From Bacillota bacterium (GTDB taxonomy: Bacteria; Bacillota; Bacilli; Alicyclobacillales; SLC66), in contig JAJZCW010000009.1 in NCBI GenBank assembly GCA_021828865.1, forward strand, positions 1 to 64,000: a stretch of 64,000 bases of DNA, written 5' to 3'. The position numbers and the translations under genes were made by a program. Below the pieces are notes generated by a model. That model did no database searches and was not told the DNA's origin. It saw only the letters and a program-made list of their open reading frames with translations. Below, in pieces: positions 48,131 to 56,795 of the stretch; position 1 is the stretch's first letter; each line of letters opens with the position of its first letter.

Positions 48131-48886
48131 TTATAGATGAGAATCATGTTTTCGCTCCAACCACAGCAACCGTTCCCACAACTCGCCTAGCGTACTAATC
48201 CCCGCTGTTTTTAGCTGTTGTAATTCCCGACAAAATAGTTCCAAAGTCATTAACGCGTCTCCTTTGGCATCGTGTCTTTCGTGAATCGGGATTTCATATA
48301 ATGCAAGAAGCCCGTCAAGCGTCGGATACTTATTGAACGGATGCAGCAACATGGCAATTTTCCCTGTATCCAACACCACACTATCGATTTCGATACCGTA
48401 TTTTTTGCGAAGCGCGACATTCAAAAAGCGAACGTCAAATCCCGCGTGATGGGCAACGATGATGCGGTCCTCGATGTACCGTAAGAATGGCAGTAACACA
48501 TCATCAATAGCTGGTGCCCCCTCAAGGAGAGTTGAGGTAATTCCTGTCAATTCCTGAACAGATGCAGGTATAGTGGTTCCCTTTTGAAGAGCCACATAAG
48601 AATGGAACATCGCGCGAGACAAGGGATCCCCTTGATCCAGTTTGATGGCCGCTATCGACAGCAATTCATCTGTAGCAGGAGAGAAACCAGTAGTTTCCGT
48701 ATCCAATACCACATATGGCAACGCTTCCAACGGATCCTCATAGCGTACGTCTTGATGAAGTTCGTTAAGGTATGCTCTCCATTCTGCTTGTGATTGAAAT
48801 GAGGTGCCTGCACTGGCGGTCCCCATGTTATTATCCACGCCCCTGCCAAGCAATTGGCGCCACATGCGTATGCGATTAAAATTCAC
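48131..48886 (-). CDS. DnaQ-like 3'-5' exonuclease
   Basis: 251 residues from GTG 48886 behind AAGGTGA. Exo I motif DTETTGFSP (YVVLDTETTGFSP), exo II region RIIVAHHAGFDVRFLN and exo III HDAKGDALMTLEL show the DEDDh nuclease family. It is a stand-alone exonuclease like those of the polymerase epsilon-subunit group. It follows the DUF294 nucleotidyltransferase with only 6 bases between, a pairing that recurs in many bacteria and suggests a joint nucleic acid or nucleotide role. Confidence 0.9.
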   Translation of the reverse strand: MNFNRIRMWRQLLGRGVDNNMGTASAGTSFQSQAEWRAYLNELHQDVRYEDPLEALPYVVLDTETTGFSPATDELLSIAAIKLDQGDPLSRAMFHSYVALQKGTTIPASVQELTGITSTLLEGAPAIDDVLLPFLRYIEDRIIVAHHAGFDVRFLNVALRKKYGIEIDSVVLDTGKIAMLLHPFNKYPTLDGLLALYEIPIHERHDAKGDALMTLELFCRELQQLKTAGISTLGELWERLLWLERKHDSHL

Positions 48887-48892
48887 ACCGCG

Positions 48893-49945
48893 TCACCTTC
48901 TTGGCCTTGGAAAGTACTTTGTCGATAGTTGCACCAATTTACGCAACGTAATTAACGATGTATTGAATGCCTCCCAATCCTCTCGCGACAGTGTTGGAGG
49001 GTCCACTTCCACTACAGCACATTTAGCGCTATTCTTTAGCCATTGTTCGCGAAGACGCATGGTAAGTGCCACCTTTAAAGAAGAGGCAACGTCCTGCGCA
49101 AACACCTCCGACCAAACGCCTTTTTTTTGTAATGACTCTATCCGATCAAAAGTAGAAACCGCATCGATATGCTCATGCAATGCCCAAAGCCTGATCGCAT
49201 TGACAAGAGGGGTATACAGCCGCTCTTTCACCGCAAGTTCCACATCCCTAAAAGGTTTGCGTCGATGGGGTGATTTCATTCCAGGAATGCGTTCAGCGAT
49301 ACCCTGATCCGCAATTTTCCAGCAGATATAACGCGAATCGGCAATGTGGTTCATGATCGATTCACGGATAGGGGAAAAAAGATTCAGGTCACCGACAATG
49401 GGTCTCGCTTCTGATGCAATTAATAAAAAACGAATGTTCTCCCAATCAGGATAGTCTATGTATTCCTGAATATTTGACTTCCACTTCCCCATTTCGCCTC
49501 GCCAGCGCGGATTACTCATCATGACATTTCCCGCACATAGCGGATAGCCAAGTTCGTGAAGTAATGCCGCATACACGTGCCCAATTTGCGAAAAATATGC
49601 GTCCCAATCCCATAAACGAAGGGGCATATCCTCTTCCAACTCATAAATCAATGCATGATCCTGATCGCTAAAAAGCATTTGTTCACCTCGCGCGCCACTC
49701 CCTAATAACAGCGGCACATAGCGCACAGATTGAACACCTGGCGCGGTCCCCACCTGTTCTATGGCTAACGAAAAGGCCCTTTCATGGATATTCCGATGAT
49801 GATTCCCAAGTATTCCTAATAGGATCTTCAATGAACGTAATGAAGATGGCCATTCCTTTCTGACCATTTCCCAGATGTTGGTTTGACTGTTTTTCATTTG
49901 TTCCATGGCTTCTGCCACACTAGGCTTTATGTTGGATATGGCCAT
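48893..49945 (-). CDS. DUF294 nucleotidyltransferase-like protein
   Basis: 350 residues if started at ATG 49945 (MAISNIKPS); TTG or ATG codons up to 49996 are possible because no ribosome site is strong. The nucleotidyltransferase motif is LLLGSGARGEQMLFSDQDHALIY, shared with GlnD-type enzymes, followed by a long helical DUF294 C-terminal domain. Many relatives carry CBS domains in front; they are absent here. The target is unknown. It is translated just ahead of the exonuclease. Confidence 0.82.
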   Translation of the reverse strand: MAISNIKPSVAEAMEQMKNSQTNIWEMVRKEWPSSLRSLKILLGILGNHHRNIHERAFSLAIEQVGTAPGVQSVRYVPLLLGSGARGEQMLFSDQDHALIYELEEDMPLRLWDWDAYFSQIGHVYAALLHELGYPLCAGNVMMSNPRWRGEMGKWKSNIQEYIDYPDWENIRFLLIASEARPIVGDLNLFSPIRESIMNHIADSRYICWKIADQGIAERIPGMKSPHRRKPFRDVELAVKERLYTPLVNAIRLWALHEHIDAVSTFDRIESLQKKGVWSEVFAQDVASSLKVALTMRLREQWLKNSAKCAVVEVDPPTLSREDWEAFNTSLITLRKLVQLSTKYFPRPRR

Positions 49946-50016
49946 CACGCTCCACATCTTCGCCACTACGATCATGGCGGAACCATCGTGATACAAATAG
50001 GGGTAGCTGCAGGTAA

Positions 50017-50040
50017 AGAGTCGACATCAGCCGACTCTTC
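50017..50040 (-). terminator. hairpin after amt
   Basis: AAGAGTCG (50017-50024) pairs with CGACTCTT (50033-50040), 21 bases behind the amt stop on the minus strand. The T-run is short (CTCTTTACC), so a weak terminator. Confidence 0.5.
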
Positions 50041-50060
50041 CCTTTGTTCTTAGAATAGAT

Positions 50061-51392
50061 TCAATGGTCTTCTGGTAGACTGGGCATCGGGGATTTACTG
50101 ATGCTGGCGCCACTTTTCTTAATACTCTCCAGTACACTTATCCCCGCATCCCATGTCAATGTTTCGGGATAGGCATTTTCATTATGCAGCGCGATATCCA
50201 AACCGATTTTTTCTTCTTCCGGACTCACACGGATCCCCATCACCAAATCGACCACTTTAAGGAGTATCCATGTTCCTGCTCCGGCAAATAACCACGTTGC
50301 CGCAACACCGATCAATTGCACCAAGACTTGATGAGGATTCCCGTAGAAAAGCCCATTCGCTCCTTGGGAATTGACAGCAGTAGTAGCAAACAGTCCCGTT
50401 GCAATGGCTCCCCATGTTCCGCCAATCCCATGACCGCCAAACGCATCCAGTGCATCATCATAACCAAAATACCCTTTCATGAGAGTGGAGGAAAAGTAAG
50501 TCAGGATTCCTGCCACGATGCCTATAATAAGCGAGCCGCCTACATCCACAAACCCGCAGGCAGGAGTAATCGCCACTAGTCCCGCCACGGCACCGGCACT
50601 CGCACCTACCAGCGTGGCGTGCCCCGTTCTCCAGCGTTCCACCAATAACCACGCAAGCGCAGCAGCCGCTGTCGCTGTATTGGTGACCAAAAACGCACTC
50701 ACAGACAAACCATTGGCCGCCACTGCACTGCCTGCGTTGAAACCAAACCAGCCGAACCACAGAATAGACGTCCCCAACAGCACCAATGGCACATTATGCG
50801 CTTTGAGTTGCGGCGAACCATGTTCAGCGCGTCTACCCAGATAGATGGCTGCCACTAGACCAGACACCCCGGAACTGATGTGAACCACTGTCCCCCCAGC
50901 GAAATCCAGAATGCCGAGGTTATGAAGCCAGCCGCCGATTCCCCACACCCAGTGGGCGAGCGGATCGTAGATCACCGTGGCCCACAAAGTAATAAAAACG
51001 AGAAATGACGAAAACTTGACTCTTTCGGCAAGCCCACCGACGATTAGCGCCGGGGTAATAATGGCGAACATCATTTGAAAAATACCATATAGCTCTGCCG
51101 GTATAGTAGGAGCGTAATTCGCATTTGGCGTTGCCCCCACATGGTGAAATAATACCCAACTCAGATTTCCAATCACATGACCAACATCTGGCCCAAACGC
51201 AAGACTGTATCCAAACAGCACCCACTGAACGGACACGATCAGAACAACAGCAAACACCTGATAAAGCGTGGTGATGACATTTTTATTGCGCACAAGGCCG
51301 CCATAGAAGAAGGCAAGACCAGGTGTCATAAACAGTACTAATGCTGATGATGCTAAAATCCAGGCAGTATCGCCAGAATTAATGGTGGGCAT
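50061..51392 (-). CDS. amt: ammonium transporter
   Basis: 443 residues, eleven membrane helices. It begins INSGDTAWILASSALVLFMT and PGLAFFYGGLVRNKNV, and has GGTVVHISSGVSGLVAAIYL (pore His), and DALDAFGGHGIGGTWGAI (second pore His), as in AmtB. The C-terminal cytoplasmic tail is about 60 residues (EEEKIGLDIALHNENAYPE...), longer than needed for PII binding. No glnK gene is adjacent, unusual for amt. It starts at ATG 51392 behind AAAGGAGG. A sigma-A promoter with a TnrA/GlnR-like box lies upstream, so induction at nitrogen limitation is expected. Confidence 0.96.
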   Translation of the reverse strand: MPTINSGDTAWILASSALVLFMTPGLAFFYGGLVRNKNVITTLYQVFAVVLIVSVQWVLFGYSLAFGPDVGHVIGNLSWVLFHHVGATPNANYAPTIPAELYGIFQMMFAIITPALIVGGLAERVKFSSFLVFITLWATVIYDPLAHWVWGIGGWLHNLGILDFAGGTVVHISSGVSGLVAAIYLGRRAEHGSPQLKAHNVPLVLLGTSILWFGWFGFNAGSAVAANGLSVSAFLVTNTATAAAALAWLLVERWRTGHATLVGASAGAVAGLVAITPACGFVDVGGSLIIGIVAGILTYFSSTLMKGYFGYDDALDAFGGHGIGGTWGAIATGLFATTAVNSQGANGLFYGNPHQVLVQLIGVAATWLFAGAGTWILLKVVDLVMGIRVSPEEEKIGLDIALHNENAYPETLTWDAGISVLESIKKSGASISKSPMPSLPEDH

Positions 51393-51453
51393 CGGAATTG
51401 CCTCCTTTATGAAATGTTGTTACTTTTATGTTAGCTTTAATTACGTATTTTAC

Positions 51454-51482
51454 ATATTAAGACCATAAATCAATTTTGTCAA
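51454..51482 (-). promoter_or_regulatory. amt promoter (sigma-A type)
   Basis: On the minus strand a perfect TTGACA (51477-51482), 17 bases, then TAATAT (51454-51459). The start of transcription would be near 51447, about 55 bases before the amt ATG. Confidence 0.85.
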
Positions 51483-51490
51483 CCCTTATA

Positions 51491-51507
51491 TGTTATAATA
51501 GCTTACA
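51491..51507. promoter_or_regulatory. TnrA/GlnR-like box upstream of amt
   Basis: On the minus strand TGTAAGCTATTATAACA matches the B. subtilis TnrA/GlnR consensus TGTNANAWWWTMTNACA at all but one defined position. Its centre is about 52 bases before the expected transcription start, the position from which TnrA activates nrgA (amtB). The regulator gene is not in the window. Confidence 0.75.
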
Positions 51508-51535
51508 TAATATCAATTTAATTTAGTATAATATC

Positions 51536-51578
51536 AAAAGAAAGCACATTCATGTAATGTATTATTACATGAATGTGC
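51536..51578 (-). terminator. glpQ terminator
   Basis: A perfect 15-base inverted repeat, GCACATTCATGTAAT (51544-51558) and its complement (51564-51578), followed on the minus strand by TTTCTTTT. It lies about 100 bases behind the glpQ stop and separates it from the amt promoter. The stem is unusually long and A+T rich. Confidence 0.8.
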
Positions 51579-51678
51579 GGATAAAAATCACTATTCCGGT
51601 GCACGAAGCTTTACCTTGGGAAAATACATTCCATTGGAGCCACTCATAGAAAGTGGTTTTCCTAATTTTGTAGTTTAC

Positions 51679-52410
51679 TTATTGACCTAAGACTTGAAGT
51701 GCATGATCCAAATGATTGGAGATAATCATATCTACATTTTCGTCAATGCAACGTCTTAAATCCGCAATGGAATCAACCGTCCACACGGCTACTTTCAGTC
51801 CATGGCCATGACACGCTTCTACTAATTCAGAGGTCAAAAATTCATGATTAATATGGACAGAATAGGCATTCATGTCGACTATTCGCTGGTAATCCGCACG
51901 TTCCAATGATCCTTCAAATAATAATCCCACCTTTATATCAGGAGCCATTTCCTTCATCAAGGCAACCGCATCATGATGAAATGATGAATAAATGATGGAT
52001 TGATTCAACGGATGTTGGTTGGTGATCTCGAGAACTTGATAGACTAAATCCTGCCATTCTTTTGAATACGACTTTACCTCGACATTGATGAGTCCATTCG
52101 GGTTCCATTGATAGGCTTCATCGAGTACCTCCTGTAACGTGGGGATCCTTTGAAACGGCATATTCCCCCAAGTTGCTGCTGTATTATAGGTAGATAATTC
52201 CTCATAAGTCAGTTCCGATATCAATCCCTGTTGCAGCGTTGTTCGCTCTATCGTTGCATCATGCATGACGACCACTGTTTGATCTGCACTTAACTGAACA
52301 TCAAATTCAATCCCATCCACTTTCTTTAAAGCCTTTTCAAACGCAATCAAGGTGTTTTCCGGATAGTGATGACTCCAACCGCGGTGTCCTAAAATCATTG
52401 GTCGACCCAT
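51679..52410 (-). CDS. glpQ: glycerophosphodiester phosphodiesterase
   Basis: 243 residues from ATG 52410 behind GAGGG. The GDPD motif is complete: ILGHRGWSHHYPENTLIAF, the metal ligands in DGIEFDVQLSADQTVVVMHD, NVEVKSYSKEW, and the late AVWTVDSIADLRRC and DMIISNHLD. No signal peptide, so the enzyme is cytoplasmic and should act on diesters imported by UgpABE, giving glycerol-3-phosphate for GlpD. It is the last gene after ugpA-ugpE-ugpB, with a hairpin in the gap. Confidence 0.94.
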   Translation of the reverse strand: MGRPMILGHRGWSHHYPENTLIAFEKALKKVDGIEFDVQLSADQTVVVMHDATIERTTLQQGLISELTYEELSTYNTAATWGNMPFQRIPTLQEVLDEAYQWNPNGLINVEVKSYSKEWQDLVYQVLEITNQHPLNQSIIYSSFHHDAVALMKEMAPDIKVGLLFEGSLERADYQRIVDMNAYSVHINHEFLTSELVEACHGHGLKVAVWTVDSIADLRRCIDENVDMIISNHLDHALQVLGQ

Positions 52411-52465
52411 TTCATCGCCCTCGCTTTCGCCTTTCATCCCATATCACACGATGTGGATTAGTTAC

Positions 52466-52506
52466 AAAACACCTAACCGCCCATACATTTAGCAGTTAGG
52501 TGTTTT
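52466..52506 (-). terminator. hairpin between ugpB and glpQ
   Basis: AAAACACCTAAC (52466-52477) pairs over 12 bases with GTTAGGTGTTTT (52495-52506). Read on the minus strand it ends TTTTG, so it can act as a partial terminator that lowers glpQ relative to ugpB, or protect the upstream mRNA. Confidence 0.65.
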
Positions 52507-52538
52507 GCATGATCCTTCTGGTTACTCTGTTCGTTCCA

Positions 52539-53831
52539 TCAACCTTTTAGCAGTGAATTGGCTTGATTGACGGCTTGTTGCATTTGCGATTGTACCGGCA
52601 ATCCCTCGTCAAAAATGCCTTGTAGTCCCTGCATCGCGTATTGGAGCACATCGAGCAGATGGGCAGAAGGATGAGCCGCCTTCTGGTATTTGAGTTCATC
52701 GATCGCTGTCTTAAATTGCGGATTTTGCTTTAAGTAGGCTTGATAGGACTTTTCAGCCACCGCTGCTTTTTGCACCGGCAAATAGCCTGTCATTTTGGAC
52801 CATTCCAGCGTTTGTTTGGGAGACGTCCACCACTCAATGAATGCTTCCGATGCCTTTAACTGATCGGCTGGAATGCCGTTCATAATGGCCATGTCTCCAC
52901 CGCCCGGAGGAACGTTAAGCGTTTTATCACTCGGCATAAACGCGGTCCCCCACTTGAATTTCGACCCCACTCCCTGCTTCACTTGTGCTGCATCGCCAAT
53001 AGAGTCCGTATCCATCGCGATCTTGCCTTTAATAAAGTCTTCCGTCATCAAGTTCCAATAATTCGGCCCAGTTTCGACCAGTGCATCGCCGTTTTTCACT
53101 AGTGATTGTTGCATGCTGAGAATATGATTCAGTGAAGGGGTGTTAAAAGCGGCACTCGTTCCATTAGCAGATAATATATGGCTTCCTGAAGACCAGACCA
53201 TCGATTCCCATGGCCACCAGTCCACTAAGGGTCCATATCCATACACCTTGGATGAACCCGATCCTTTGGTCAGTTTCTTGGCATCCGCCACCAATTGAGT
53301 CCAGGTTTTCGGGGGATTTTGGATGCCTGCCTTTGCAAACATTGTTTTATTATAGAACAATACCGGTACGCTTCGATTCAGCGGTACGCCGTAATACTTG
53401 CCGTTCCACTCCGTGCTGACTAACATTCCGTTGAGAAAATTACTGGGCTTATCGATTGCGCTGTGATTCATAAAGCTTGTTAAATCCATCAGTTTGCCTG
53501 ATAACGCAAATACGCCCATGGAATTGACCTCGACTTGCGCGATATCAGGAGGATTCCCTGCAGCAAGCGCAGCCAGCAGTTTTTGTTGCTCAGGACCGCC
53601 GCCAGAATAGCTCCCCTCATAGGTGGCAGTGACATGAATATTCGGATGCGTGGCATTGAATTGATGAACCATGGTCTGCACGTCACTGCTGAGTTGACCA
53701 CCAATTCCGTACCAGAACGTCACATTGACCACATTTCCTGTGCTTGCAAATGTACTGGTATGACCTGCTGCCGTGAAAATTCCCACAGCGGTTACGATTG
53801 CGGCGCCTGTCGCCAAATATTTAGATTTCAA
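52539..53831 (-). CDS. ugpB: ABC transporter substrate-binding protein, glycerol-3-phosphate/glycerophosphodiester type
   Basis: 430 residues from TTG 53831 behind CAGGAGGGA. A signal peptide (YLATGAAIVTAVGIFTAAG) is followed by the extracellular solute-binding family 1 fold: VNVTFWYGIGGQLSSDVQTM, LLAALAAGNPPDIAQVEV, YYGVPLNRSVPVLFYNK, GKIAMDTDSIGDAA. Binding residues such as the Trp-rich loop VYGYGPLVDWWPWESM resemble UgpB. Unusually for a Gram-positive binding protein, no lipobox cysteine is seen (the end of the signal reads TSTFAST), so anchoring is unclear. Assignment to glycerophospho-compounds rests on glpQ and the Pho boxes. Confidence 0.85.
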   Translation of the reverse strand: MKSKYLATGAAIVTAVGIFTAAGHTSTFASTGNVVNVTFWYGIGGQLSSDVQTMVHQFNATHPNIHVTATYEGSYSGGGPEQQKLLAALAAGNPPDIAQVEVNSMGVFALSGKLMDLTSFMNHSAIDKPSNFLNGMLVSTEWNGKYYGVPLNRSVPVLFYNKTMFAKAGIQNPPKTWTQLVADAKKLTKGSGSSKVYGYGPLVDWWPWESMVWSSGSHILSANGTSAAFNTPSLNHILSMQQSLVKNGDALVETGPNYWNLMTEDFIKGKIAMDTDSIGDAAQVKQGVGSKFKWGTAFMPSDKTLNVPPGGGDMAIMNGIPADQLKASEAFIEWWTSPKQTLEWSKMTGYLPVQKAAVAEKSYQAYLKQNPQFKTAIDELKYQKAAHPSAHLLDVLQYAMQGLQGIFDEGLPVQSQMQQAVNQANSLLKG

Positions 53832-53870
53832 TGTATTCCCTCCTGAATATAGTGGTTTTCTATCCTTCAA

Positions 53871-54707
53871 TTACCCTTTTATGGCACTCCCCATGATGCC
53901 CTTTACCAGATAACGTTGACCGATCAAAAATAGGAGCAGTACCGGCAATATGGAGACAAGGTCTGCCGCCATCATCAAATTCCATTGCAGCGTTTGGCCG
54001 GCTTCTTGACTCAAGAAGTACGACAATGCCACAGGAATGACACGCATATTGGTGGTGTTGGTAGAAATCAACGGCCAAAACAGATCATTATAGTGAAAAA
54101 CAAAGTTCAACAAGACAAGTGTCAGCAACATCGGTTTGGAATTAGGTAAGACAATGGATGTAAGTATTCGCCACTCTGAAGCGCCATCGATGCGTGCAGC
54201 ATGCACGAGGTCACGGGGAATGGATACAAACCCTTGTCGCAATAGAAAAATCCCAAACGCACTACCCGCAAAGGGAAGTACCAGCCCGAAATACGTATTG
54301 ATTAAATGAACTTTGCTCAAAATCAGGTATACAGGAATAAAGGTCGCCTGCATGGGAATCATCATCGCCATCAAAATCAGAAACAACCAACTGCGCTTTC
54401 TTTGCATAGGGATAAACACAAGCGCATAAGCTGCGAGACTGGAGGTGATAAGTTGACAAACCACGATTCCAGCGCTCATCACAAAACTGTTCAAAAAGTA
54501 GCGTCCAAATGGTTGCGATCGTAACGCTTTTTGAAAATTACCTGGTTCGAAATGCGTAGGTAACCAATGAACGACCGTCGAAAGAATATCGGCATTTGGC
54601 TCGACAGCACTAATGACCATCCAGTAAATGGGCAACAGTACCACCAATGCTGCCAAAATCAGCAACACGTGCGCTGTGATTTTGGATAGCGGATGAATTT
54701 TGGTCAT
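53871..54707 (-). CDS. ugpE: ABC transporter permease UgpE-like
   Basis: 278 residues, six membrane helices, binding-protein-dependent permease. The EAA loop that contacts the ATPase is in DLVHAARIDGASEWRILTSI. The ATG overlaps the ugpA stop by four bases (ATGA, 54704-54707), so the two permeases are coupled. It forms the channel with UgpA. No ATPase gene (ugpC/msmX type) is in the window; a shared ATPase elsewhere is likely, as with MsmX in B. subtilis. Confidence 0.9.
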   Translation of the reverse strand: MTKIHPLSKITAHVLLILAALVVLLPIYWMVISAVEPNADILSTVVHWLPTHFEPGNFQKALRSQPFGRYFLNSFVMSAGIVVCQLITSSLAAYALVFIPMQRKRSWLFLILMAMMIPMQATFIPVYLILSKVHLINTYFGLVLPFAGSAFGIFLLRQGFVSIPRDLVHAARIDGASEWRILTSIVLPNSKPMLLTLVLLNFVFHYNDLFWPLISTNTTNMRVIPVALSYFLSQEAGQTLQWNLMMAADLVSILPVLLLFLIGQRYLVKGIMGSAIKG

Positions 54708-55615
54708 TCTTCCACCACCCATCGATGACTAATGCGCAATTGAATAAACGTCAATATCGCCAAGATCAAAAGCAGCACTACGGAGGCCGCAGTAGCTGGA
54801 CCAATGTTAAACATGCCGAATCCCTGTTCGAATATGTAATACACCAGCGTTGTAGAGGAGCCAGCGGGACCGCCACTTGTCATCACATACACTTGATCGA
54901 ACGTTTGCAGAGACTGAATGATACTGACAATCACCGCAAAAAATATGCTGGGTGTCAGTGATGGAATCGTCACATACCTGAACACTCTCCAAGCGCTTGC
55001 CCCGTCTACCCGGGCTGCCTCCTTCAGTGCCAGGGGAACCCCTTGCAGACCGCCAAGGAAAATCAGCATATAGTAGCCTGTGAACTGCCAGATGGTCACC
55101 ACGATCACTGCGATCATCGCGAAAGGTTCTGAACCAAGCCAGTCAATACCGCTGATTCGAAACACCCCGAGCAATTGATTCACCAGTCCGCCTGTTCCAT
55201 TAAACAGGAGCGACCAGATGAGACCGGACGCCACGAGTGGAATCACGTACGGCGCAAACAGGATGGTGCGATATACCTTCGACCCCCGCAACCCCAAATC
55301 TGTGAGTACGGCCAGTCCTAACCCAATGGGTAATGCCACTAGTATCATCGCGGCACTGACCAACAATGAATTCACAAGCGCCGTCTGAAAATTGCTGTCT
55401 TGAAATAAATACAGATAATTCGATAACCCGACGAACCGAGGCTGTGAATCGAGCAGGTTCCAATTCAACAAGCTCAAGTAAATGACGTAAATCGTCGGAA
55501 CAAAAATAAACACAGTGATAAAAAACATGGCAGGTGCAAGAAATGCCCATTGACTAATCCGATACTTCCGGATCTTATTGGATTCTTTTGAGGTAGTAAG
55601 CACAACGGTGTTCAA
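54704..55615 (-). CDS. ugpA: ABC transporter permease UgpA-like
   Basis: 303 residues as TTG 55615, six membrane helices starting WAFLAPAMFFITVFIFVPTI, with the EAA loop in LKEAARVDGASAWRVFRYV. It pairs with UgpE. The start is not certain: the only good ribosome site (AAAGGAG) lies 18 bases ahead of this TTG, and no better start codon is in frame between. First gene of ugpA-ugpE-ugpB-glpQ; six phased hexamers of Pho-box type precede it (55688-55747). Confidence 0.88.
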   Translation of the reverse strand: MNTVVLTTSKESNKIRKYRISQWAFLAPAMFFITVFIFVPTIYVIYLSLLNWNLLDSQPRFVGLSNYLYLFQDSNFQTALVNSLLVSAAMILVALPIGLGLAVLTDLGLRGSKVYRTILFAPYVIPLVASGLIWSLLFNGTGGLVNQLLGVFRISGIDWLGSEPFAMIAVIVVTIWQFTGYYMLIFLGGLQGVPLALKEAARVDGASAWRVFRYVTIPSLTPSIFFAVIVSIIQSLQTFDQVYVMTSGGPAGSSTTLVYYIFEQGFGMFNIGPATAASVVLLLILAILTFIQLRISHRWVVEE

Positions 55616-55687
55616 GACTTCGAAATGAATACACTCCTTTCTCCTCTCAAGACCACATCATTTACATCTCTAGTTTTACGATGAATT

Positions 55688-55747
55688 TGTAAATCCCACG
55701 CAATGCTTCCGTAATCATTTGGTAAATCGTTTTTAAACTTTTGTAAA
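55688..55747 (-). promoter_or_regulatory. array of six Pho-box hexamers upstream of ugpA
   Basis: Read on the minus strand, TTTACA, TTTAAA, TTTACC, ATTACG, ATTGCG and TTTACA begin at 55747, 55737, 55726, 55715, 55704 and 55693, spaced 10 or 11 bases apart. The B. subtilis PhoP target is TT(A/C/T)A(C/T)A repeated every 11 bases. The phase is kept over the whole array, ending about 70 bases before ugpA. Phosphate-limitation induction of glycerophosphodiester uptake is therefore likely. Confidence 0.75.
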
Positions 55748-55764
55748 TTTGCTCAATATCATCA

Positions 55765-56676
55765 TTAATTCGGGTCCTTTACCTCCATGATTTGCTCAAT
55801 TGTTTTCCATACATTTCCTTGCGCGTCCATCAGTCCGACCCCATTTACGGATACGCTATCCGTATCCACGTTCACGGTGATAGCCTTTCCCTTTAGTGGA
55901 TAAAAGGTAAGGGTGGCGGTACCCCAAATCGCCGGGCCGCCCGGATTCATACCTTGAATCAAACGAGTGAGCGAATTGATGGACGTGACCAACCGCTTGA
56001 TCTTCTTCGGATTGGTGATATGGAACTGGAACACTTGCACTTTGGTACCATACACGGTCATGCGTCCATTGATGCTTGTCACATATTGAGGCAAATCACT
56101 GGTTGCAGGACGTTTTGGTATCACAAGGTCAGTCGCAAAGTACTCCATCAACGTCTTTTGACTGCCTAAACGCTCAAAGCTGATATCCACCTCAATTTGA
56201 TGACCGCGAGCTGGATGGGCCGGTTGATAAGCAAATCCCTGAGCTTTTTCGCCCGTTCGAGTATTGCCTGACGATGACGAACCAGTCTGGTGGTACCCCA
56301 TCACTTTCATTTGATGCTTGTACCATGCTTCAAGCGATCCCATCGCAACTGGTGCTACGAACTTCTCGGCCTTGGCCGTGCGAACATACCAGGAGATCGG
56401 CGTTTCTTCAAATGCTAATGGGAAATTTTGCGAAGTGGGAGACATACCTGGATAAAGCGGCAGCCTTAACGTGGTCGTTCCATAGATGGGGGGAACCGCT
56501 GGTGATACTCCCTTCGAGGTGGCGCTTGATGGCGCTTGCTTCAGCGTTACAATCAGTCGATGATGCATCGACGATATCCTCGTTGCCGCGAGAACAGATG
56601 GCACCATGAAGACAGTTGACGAGGCGAATACCAGCCCAGCCAGTATCGGCAGAATGTGATAAGTTATTTTGTTCAT
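55765..56676 (-). CDS. secreted protein of unknown function
   Basis: 303 residues. Signal peptide ILPILAGLVFASSTVFMVPS with a likely cleavage after VLA-A. The mature part is beta-rich with a helix EAWYKHQMKVMGYHQTGSSS and no cysteine; YGTKVQVFQFHITNPKKIKRL and ATLTFYPLKGKAITVNVD stand out. The 'WYKHQMKVMGY' helix resembles small surface domains seen in other secreted Bacillus proteins, but I cannot name a family. It starts at ATG 56676 behind AGGAG and ends just ahead of the Pho boxes of ugpA. Confidence 0.7.
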   Translation of the reverse strand: MNKITYHILPILAGLVFASSTVFMVPSVLAATRISSMHHRLIVTLKQAPSSATSKGVSPAVPPIYGTTTLRLPLYPGMSPTSQNFPLAFEETPISWYVRTAKAEKFVAPVAMGSLEAWYKHQMKVMGYHQTGSSSSGNTRTGEKAQGFAYQPAHPARGHQIEVDISFERLGSQKTLMEYFATDLVIPKRPATSDLPQYVTSINGRMTVYGTKVQVFQFHITNPKKIKRLVTSINSLTRLIQGMNPGGPAIWGTATLTFYPLKGKAITVNVDTDSVSVNGVGLMDAQGNVWKTIEQIMEVKDPN

Positions 56677-56795
56677 CCACGATCAACTCCTTGATCATTA
56701 GACGATCGACTATTATTTTCGTTACTTCGGTCAAAATAGTGCTGGCATTCATATGTTAACAGTGGATTCGTCTTCTCCCAGGGGGGTGAAATAGA

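Noticed and set aside
51573-51678. Small hairpin CCACT-TTCTATG-AGTGG behind glpQ
   Set aside because: Five-base stem without T-run; the longer 15-base hairpin at 51544-51578 is the better terminator.
55613-55632. AUU start for ugpA
   Set aside because: An ATT is in frame behind GGAG, but the spacing of three bases is too short; unlike the case at 11652, there is no structural reason to prefer it.
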